Assembly: GCA_900553825.1 (NCBI GenBank)
Contig: USEV01000052.1
Coordinates: 1-6,133 of the forward strand
Length of the DNA stretch: 6,133 nucleotides
Source: an uncultured Eubacteriales bacterium
GTDB taxonomy: Bacteria; Bacillota; Clostridia; Christensenellales; CAG-917
Direction: 5' to 3'
Shown here: positions 1-3,876 of the stretch, piece by piece
Numbering within the stretch: position 1 is the first letter of the stretch
How the letters are laid out: each line of letters opens with the position of its first letter
Made by a program: the position numbers and the translations under genes
Notes under the pieces: model-generated
The model's input: the letters and a program-made list of their open reading frames with translations, nothing else
The model's database searches: none
Told to the model about the DNA's origin: nothing

Positions 1-558
1 GTTCGTTTTGCCGACCGCGCCGGTCAGCTTGCGCAGCGCCTGCGACATGAGGCGCGCGTGCAGACCGACAAAGCTGTCGCCCATCTCGCCGTCGATTTCC
101 GCCTGCGGCGTGAGCGCGGCGACGGAGTCCACCACCACGAGGTCGATTGCCCCGCTCTTGACGAGGGTTTCCAGGATGTTCAACGCCTGCTCGCCGCTGT
201 CGGGCTGGGATATATAGAGGTTTTCGAGCTGTACGCCGAGCCTTGCGGCGTAGACGGGGTCGAGCGCGTGCTCCGCGTCGATGAACGCCGCGATGCCGCC
301 CGCCTTCTGCGCCTCCGCGACGATGTGGAGCGCGACGGTGGTCTTGCCCGAGGATTCGGGTCCGTAGATTTCCACGATTCTGCCCTTGGGGATGCCGCCG
401 ATGCCGAGTGCGATGTCAAGCGTCAGGCACCCCGTGGGGATGGCTTCAACCTGTTGCACATCGCTGTCGCCCAGACACATCACCGCGCCTTTTCCGAAGT
501 GCTTCTCGATTTGCGCGAGCGCAAGTTCCAGCGCGTTGCCCTTTTCTTTGTCTGCCAT
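1..558 (-). CDS. recA: Recombinase RecA, 3'-partial
   Basis: DNA-dependent ATPase that forms filaments on single-stranded DNA, drives homologous pairing and strand exchange, and triggers LexA self-cleavage in the SOS response. Direct translation from ATG 558 gives 186 uninterrupted residues running to the window edge; the rest lies outside. The N-terminal helix includes QIEKHFGKG. Walker [10 protein letters not shown] is at 66-74 (K72), the catalytic glutamate is E96 in IDAEHALDP, and Walker B LVVVD ends at D144. The L1 DNA-binding loop region [12 protein letters not shown] (154-165) and the following [10 protein letters not shown] are canonical. L2 and the C-terminal domain are not visible. 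The start is supported by AAGGAG with 6 nt spacing. Two common residues are replaced by cysteine: C28 (usually the Arg of MRLGD) and C44 (usually the Ser of STGS). recA follows cinA after 90 nt, as in many Bacillota. Confidence 0.98.
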   Translation of the reverse strand, partial: MADKEKGNALELALAQIEKHFGKGAVMCLGDSDVQQVEAIPTGCLTLDIALGIGGIPKGRIVEIYGPESSGKTTVALHIVAEAQKAGGIAAFIDAEHALDPVYAARLGVQLENLYISQPDSGEQALNILETLVKSGAIDLVVVDSVAALTPQAEIDGEMGDSFVGLHARLMSQALRKLTGAVGKTN

Positions 559-564
559 AATCTT

Positions 565-570
565 CTCCTT
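565..570 (-). promoter_or_regulatory. Shine-Dalgarno site of recA
   Basis: On the minus strand AAGGAG occurs 6 nt upstream of the recA ATG. It is the best ribosome-binding match in the window and fixes the start at 558. Its strength fits recA being translated independently of the coupled genes before it. Confidence 0.9.
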
Positions 571-620
571 TCTGCCCGCATTACGGCGCGGACAAAATTG
601 CATATTCGATGTTTATCGTT

Positions 621-648
621 CGAAATCGGCGCTTAAAGCCCCGTTTCG
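621..648 (-). other. Hairpin directly after the cinA stop, upstream of recA
   Basis: An imperfect inverted repeat of 28 nt starts at the base after the cinA TGA. On the minus strand CGAAACGGGGC pairs with GCGCCGATTTCG around a TTTAA loop, giving ten base pairs with one G-G mismatch and one bulged A. Downstream the RNA reads AACGATAAACAT with no U-run, so it is not a classic intrinsic terminator. It could stabilise the 3' end of the operon mRNA, act as a weak or protein-assisted terminator, or be part of recA control. Confidence 0.5.
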
Positions 649-1344
649 TCACAGTTGCAGTATATCCCCGCGCAGATAGCGGATGAGATAGAAGAGCGCC
701 AGGTTCGCCGTCGCGCGGCGGATATGGTTGCGCTCCCCCGCCAGGTGTTTTTCAAACACCGTTATGAAATCCCCCGCGCCGACGCCGATGTACACCAGCC
801 CGACCGGCTTCCCCTCGTCGCCCGTGGGACCCGCAAGCCCCGTGGTCGCGAGCCCGAGGTTGACGGGGTTCGTCAAAAGCCCCTTCACCATCGCGTACGC
901 CGTTTCGCGGCTCACCGCGCCGTATGCCCCCAGCAGGGCTTTGGGAATCTTCAGTCGATTCATCTTGGAGCCGACATTGTAGCACACTATGCCCTCGTAG
1001 AAATTCTCGCTTATGCCGGGCACCGAGGTCAGTCGGGAGCATATCTCCCCTCCCGTCAGGCTCTCCGCCACGGCAAGCGTCTTGCCGTTGAGCCTGAGCA
1101 GTTGCGCCGCAAGCTCGTGCAGCTCCTTGTCCTCGGCGCAGTAGACCTGTTCGTTGAGCAGGTTGTACGCCGCGCTCTTCACCGCGTCGAACTCCTTCTT
1201 GCCGAGCTCCGAGGTCATTGTCACCTTGGCGTCGAGGCAGTACTCTTCCACGGAAAAGTCCACGCCCCTGTCGGCTATGCCCTCAAGCATTGCGCATATC
1301 TCGTCGCAGTTGAGCCCGCAGACCTTCATCACTTCGGTAATCAT
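649..1344 (-). CDS. cinA: CinA-type nicotinamide-nucleotide amidase lacking the MoCF domain
   Basis: 231-residue protein. The C-terminal part (about 87-225) is the CinA/PncC domain, which in this family hydrolyses nicotinamide mononucleotide to the nicotinate form for NAD recycling. Visible motifs are AESLTGG (93-99, normally ESCTGG; S95 is the likely nucleophile), Y122 and K127 in CYNVGSK (matching the YSNxxK motif), and TGLAGPTG (168-175) followed by KPVG. Residues 1-86 match the middle KH-like domain of full-length CinA, ending in VYCAEDKELHELA just before the amidase domain. The N-terminal COG1058 (molybdopterin-binding-like) domain of the usual 410-residue CinA is absent. Start ATG 1344 overlaps the upstream stop (ATGA). 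The same frame has a stop at 1395-1393 and no start codon in between, so no longer form is possible here. No clear Shine-Dalgarno sequence is seen, so initiation is probably coupled. The domain call is firm; the exact substrate is less so. Confidence 0.92.
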   Translation of the reverse strand: MITEVMKVCGLNCDEICAMLEGIADRGVDFSVEEYCLDAKVTMTSELGKKEFDAVKSAAYNLLNEQVYCAEDKELHELAAQLLRLNGKTLAVAESLTGGEICSRLTSVPGISENFYEGIVCYNVGSKMNRLKIPKALLGAYGAVSRETAYAMVKGLLTNPVNLGLATTGLAGPTGDEGKPVGLVYIGVGAGDFITVFEKHLAGERNHIRRATANLALFYLIRYLRGDILQL

Positions 1345-1910
1345 CTTCCGCCCCCGACAAGTCCGTCCGCGACAAGGCGCGCGAACAGTGCGTCATAGTC
1401 GGCAAAGCCGAAGTTCATCAGCCTGCGTCCGGGGTTGAACTCGTCCTCGTCGCCGAGCAGACCCGCCGCGGCGATGATGTCGAATATCTCCCTCGCGCGC
1501 TCGTAGGGCACCCCCAGCTTGCGCTCGATGAAAATCACGCTCAGGCTCCCGTACATCATTCCCGCTTTCAGCGCGGGAAGCAATGTGCCCCCGATGTATC
1601 CCGCCGCACCGACTTCCGAAAAGGCGGAAGCGTCCTCGACGAGGGGGAAATAATCCTGCGGGAATTCCTCCTTCCGCGCCGCAATGCGCGCGGATTCGCC
1701 CGCCTTCCCCGTGTAAACGCGCTTCTTGCGCGTGACTTCGCCGAGCAGACCCATGACCTCCAACGCGCAATATGCCTTGATTGCCGTGGGCATCTTGACT
1801 TTGAGTGCGGAGGCGATTTTTTCGGGCGACACAACCCCCGTCCTTTCGCCGAGCGCGGCGGAGGCGGCTATGATTCCGAAAAAGGTTTCCTTTTCCCTGT
1901 ACGGAGCCAT
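1341..1910 (-). CDS. Small protein with tandem FtsK-gamma-like winged helices
   Basis: 189-residue cytoplasmic protein with no family name I recognise. Residues about 113-166 resemble the DNA-reading gamma domain of FtsK/SpoIIIE: a helix, then SVIFIERKLG, VPYERAREIFD as the likely recognition helix, AAGLLG, and a wing ending in GRRLM. Residues about 17-66 form a second helix-turn-helix-like unit (SPEKIASALKV, then a helix to MGLLGE and a basic wing RKKRVYTG) that aligns with the first without gaps. The middle (70-112) is charged, then Gly/Ala-rich. There is no ATPase motif, membrane helix or signal peptide. The ATG at 1910 is chosen because it makes a TAATG junction with pgsA and has AAGGA just upstream (3 nt spacing). 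An in-frame start at 1955 would lie inside pgsA and add an Arg/Gly-rich 15 residues that look like read-through. The stop overlaps cinA by ATGA. DNA binding is inferred from the fold pattern. The protein could instead be a general winged-helix regulator or an ScpB-like partner protein. Confidence 0.85.
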   Translation of the reverse strand: MAPYREKETFFGIIAASAALGERTGVVSPEKIASALKVKMPTAIKAYCALEVMGLLGEVTRKKRVYTGKAGESARIAARKEEFPQDYFPLVEDASAFSEVGAAGYIGGTLLPALKAGMMYGSLSVIFIERKLGVPYERAREIFDIIAAAGLLGDEDEFNPGRRLMNFGFADYDALFARLVADGLVGGGR

Positions 1911-2563
1911 TATTCCTTCGCTCCCCCGTCCGCTTCTTCCGCGGGTGCGTCGCACTTCTGCGCGCTGTCGGGTTGACCTTCGGGAGCGGGATTTGCAAGC
2001 ACCTGCTTATTGCGCACCATGTAGTGTACGCCGGACCACACCGTGAGCACGGCGCCCGCGTAGAACACGATTTCGCCTATCCACTTTATGACCTCGTGGA
2101 CGCCCGCAAGGATGAGGAACGCCACGCCGATGTCCAGAAGCACGGTCTTGATTTTGCCGTAGATGTCGGCGGCGAGGACAAGACCTTTGCTTGCCGCGAC
2201 CGCCCTGAACACGCTGACGGTGAGCTCGCGCGTGAGGATGAGTCCGCCGAGCAACGCGATGACCAGCCCGTCATAGGGGAAGAGCGTGAAGTCCCTGAAA
2301 TACACGATGAGGAACAGCATCACCACTATGACGATTTTGTCGGCGAGCGGGTCGAGGAATTTGCCCAGTTCGCTCACCGTGTTCGTCTTGCGCGCGATGT
2401 GCCCGTCCACAAAGTCCGTGGAGCACAAAATCGCAAAAAGCACACACGATGTTATCAAAAGCGGCAGATAAACCGCGTCAACGAGCATTCCGACGATGTA
2501 AAGCGCCACCGTGGGGATTATGAGTAAAATCCTTGCCAGAGTGATTTTGGTTGCAAGTGTCAT
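1910..2563 (-). CDS. pgsA: CDP-diacylglycerol-glycerol-3-phosphate 3-phosphatidyltransferase
   Basis: Membrane enzyme that makes phosphatidylglycerophosphate from CDP-diacylglycerol and glycerol-3-phosphate, the committed step to phosphatidylglycerol and cardiolipin. The protein has 217 residues, slightly longer than the usual 180-200. The CDP-alcohol phosphotransferase signature DGxxAR(x8)GxxxDxxxD is complete: D53-G54, A57-R58, G67, D71 and D75, with D50 just before it. The N-terminus (KITLARILLI) is typical of PgsA. Hydrophobic segments lie near 10-28, 31-48, 76-90, 98-112, 140-157 and 164-180. The extra length is a hydrophilic tail (about 188-217) rich in Ala, Glu, Pro and Asp, probably disordered. 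Start ATG 2563 overlaps the rimO stop by 4 nt and has GGGAG 6 nt upstream, so both coupling and its own ribosome site support it. The stop TAA shares its last A with the next ATG. Other CDP-alcohol transferases are possible, but motif and context favour PgsA. Confidence 0.93.
   Translation of the reverse strand: MTLATKITLARILLIIPTVALYIVGMLVDAVYLPLLITSCVLFAILCSTDFVDGHIARKTNTVSELGKFLDPLADKIVIVVMLFLIVYFRDFTLFPYDGLVIALLGGLILTRELTVSVFRAVAASKGLVLAADIYGKIKTVLLDIGVAFLILAGVHEVIKWIGEIVFYAGAVLTVWSGVHYMVRNKQVLANPAPEGQPDSAQKCDAPAEEADGGAKE
1914..1918 (-). promoter_or_regulatory. Shine-Dalgarno site deciding the start of the unnamed gene
   Basis: AAGGA lies 3 nt before ATG 1910, at the end of pgsA. The spacing is short, but together with the TAATG junction it favours this start over the in-frame ATG at 1955. 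Confidence 0.65.
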
Positions 2564-3858
2564 AGTGTTCTCCCGATTAAATCTATGCCGTCGTAACCGG
2601 TGATTCGCACATCGTAGAACTCACCCGTGCGAATGACGCCGTCCGACTCGAAATATGTCACGCTGTCGACGACGGGCGTCTGCCTCTCGGTGTGACCGTA
2701 AAAGCACTGCCTGTCGTAGTCGACGCCGTCGGCAAGCACGCGCACCACGCTGCCGACCGTCGCCGCGCAATTTGCTTCCATGACGCGGTTCTGTGCCTCG
2801 CGCAGTTCGTCCGCGCGCTGTCTCTTCACCTTTTCGGGCAGATGACCGCGCATTCTGTCCGCCGCCGTGCCCTCCTCGCGGGAGTAAGCAAACACACCCG
2901 CAAAGTCTATGCCCGCCTCTTCTATGAAGGCTTTGAGCTTCCCGTGCGCCTCTTCGCTCTCCCCCGGGAATCCCGAGATGAAAGATGTGCGCAGGGTTAT
3001 TCCCGCCGCCTTGATTTTTTTGACGAGCTCCCGAGTGGTCTTTTCGTCGGTGTGACGGTTCATGGCTTTCAGCACCCCGCTGTCGATGTGTTGAAGCGGC
3101 ACATCCATATACCTGCACACCCCGGGCTCCGACGCCACGAACGCGATGAGCGCGTCATCCACCATCTCGGGCTCCAGATACATGAGCCTCACGCGGTCGA
3201 AGCCGAGCCCGACAAGCTTCCTGACGAGGGGGATGAGCCTCGGTTCTCCGTAAAGGTCGATGCCGTAGCGAGTGACATCCTGCGCGACGAGTATCAGCTC
3301 CTTCACGCCGTCGTCGGCGAGCGTCCTTGCCTCGGCGACGAGGTCCTCCTCGCGCTCCGAGCGGTACTTGCCGCGGATTGAGGGAATGGCGCAGTATGTA
3401 CAATGGTTGCCGCAACCCTCCGCGATTTTGAGGTAGGCGTAATGGTAAGGAGTGGTGAGCACCCTGCCCGCATAATAAGCGTCGCCGCCGCCGCGGCAGA
3501 ATATCTTGTCGCCGTTTTCGATTTTCGCAATCGAATCAGCCACTTCGTCGTAGTCGGCGACCCCGAAGAATGCGTCAACCTCGGGGAATTCTTCCTCGAG
3601 GCTCTCCATGTAGCGCTCGGGCAGACAGCCCGTGACTATGAGCTTTTTGCCCTCCGTCTTCGCCTGCGCCGCCGCGAGGATTTCGTCAATCGCCTCGTTC
3701 TTGGCGTCCTCAGTGAACGCGCAGGTGTTGATGATCACTATGTCCGCCTCGCTCTCGTCGGGGACGACGGTATGCCCCGCGGCTATAAGCCTCGCGAGGA
3801 GCTTTTCGGAGTCAACTCTGTTTTTGTCGCAACCCAGCGACACCATGCCGATTTTCAT
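2560..3858 (-). CDS. rimO: Ribosomal protein S12 methylthiotransferase RimO
   Basis: Radical-SAM enzyme with two iron-sulfur clusters. In this family it adds a methylthio group to the conserved aspartate of ribosomal protein S12 in the cytoplasm. The protein has 432 residues, normal for RimO. The N-terminal UPF0004 domain carries the three auxiliary-cluster cysteines: C10 (SLGCDKN), C46 (NTCAF) and C78 (TGCLPE). The radical-SAM CxxxCxxC is C149/C153/C156, followed by AIPSIRG, which favours RimO over the tRNA enzymes MiaB and MtaB. AQDVTRYG (192-199) and MDVPLQH (251-257) are further family motifs. The last 60 or so residues fit a TRAM domain. The ATG at 3858 is preceded by AAAGGG with 8 nt spacing, and the stop overlaps the pgsA start (ATGA). 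One small departure is MYLEPE (226-231), where RimO usually has YLYP. Its place between ftsK and pgsA is typical of Clostridia. Confidence 0.95.
   Translation of the reverse strand: MKIGMVSLGCDKNRVDSEKLLARLIAAGHTVVPDESEADIVIINTCAFTEDAKNEAIDEILAAAQAKTEGKKLIVTGCLPERYMESLEEEFPEVDAFFGVADYDEVADSIAKIENGDKIFCRGGGDAYYAGRVLTTPYHYAYLKIAEGCGNHCTYCAIPSIRGKYRSEREEDLVAEARTLADDGVKELILVAQDVTRYGIDLYGEPRLIPLVRKLVGLGFDRVRLMYLEPEMVDDALIAFVASEPGVCRYMDVPLQHIDSGVLKAMNRHTDEKTTRELVKKIKAAGITLRTSFISGFPGESEEAHGKLKAFIEEAGIDFAGVFAYSREEGTAADRMRGHLPEKVKRQRADELREAQNRVMEANCAATVGSVVRVLADGVDYDRQCFYGHTERQTPVVDSVTYFESDGVIRTGEFYDVRITGYDGIDLIGRTL
2570..2574 (-). promoter_or_regulatory. Shine-Dalgarno site of pgsA inside the end of rimO
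   Basis: GGGAG lies 6 nt before the pgsA ATG, within the last codons of rimO. With the ATGA overlap it supports the start at 2563 and allows both re-initiation and fresh initiation. Confidence 0.75.
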
Positions 3859-3866
3859 ATCATTTG

Positions 3867-3872
3867 CCCTTT
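3867..3872 (-). promoter_or_regulatory. Shine-Dalgarno site of rimO
   Basis: AAAGGG is placed 8 nt before the rimO ATG, in the 18-nt gap after ftsK. The gap is too short for a promoter, so rimO is probably co-transcribed with ftsK. Confidence 0.6.
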
Positions 3873-3876
3873 GGCG

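Larger units (their letters stand above)
559..648 (-). promoter_or_regulatory. cinA-recA intergenic region, possible recA control region
   Basis: This 90-nt gap is the only non-coding stretch of note in the window. Besides the hairpin it holds an AT-richer patch at about 600-620, which on the minus strand contains GATAAACATCGAATATGCAA. That patch could supply a -10 element, but I find no convincing -35 at 16-18 nt. A single CGAAC (618-622, minus strand) matches half of the Bacillota LexA box CGAACnnnnGTTCG; the partner half-site is absent. Any promoter or SOS operator here is tentative. Confidence 0.35.

Noticed and set aside
58..636. Plus-strand open frame (192 codons) opposite recA
   Set aside because: The minus strand here encodes canonical RecA with Walker A, Walker B and L1 motifs. 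The plus-strand frame has no independent support.
655..1398. Plus-strand open frame (247 codons) opposite cinA
   Set aside because: It mirrors the cinA coding frame almost end to end and gives an Arg/His/Ala-rich protein with no domain pattern, so it is a shadow of the real gene.
1911..1955. Upstream ATG at 1955 as start of the unnamed gene
   Set aside because: It would overlap pgsA by 46 nt and add an Arg/Gly-rich extension. The TAATG junction with AAGGA at ATG 1910 is the better start.
1393..1998. Minus-strand open frame in the same frame as cinA, considered as a remnant of its missing N-terminal domain
   Set aside because: The translation is an Arg/Gly/His-rich out-of-frame reading of the unnamed gene and pgsA end, and shows no COG1058 motif. 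It is a shadow, not a decayed domain.
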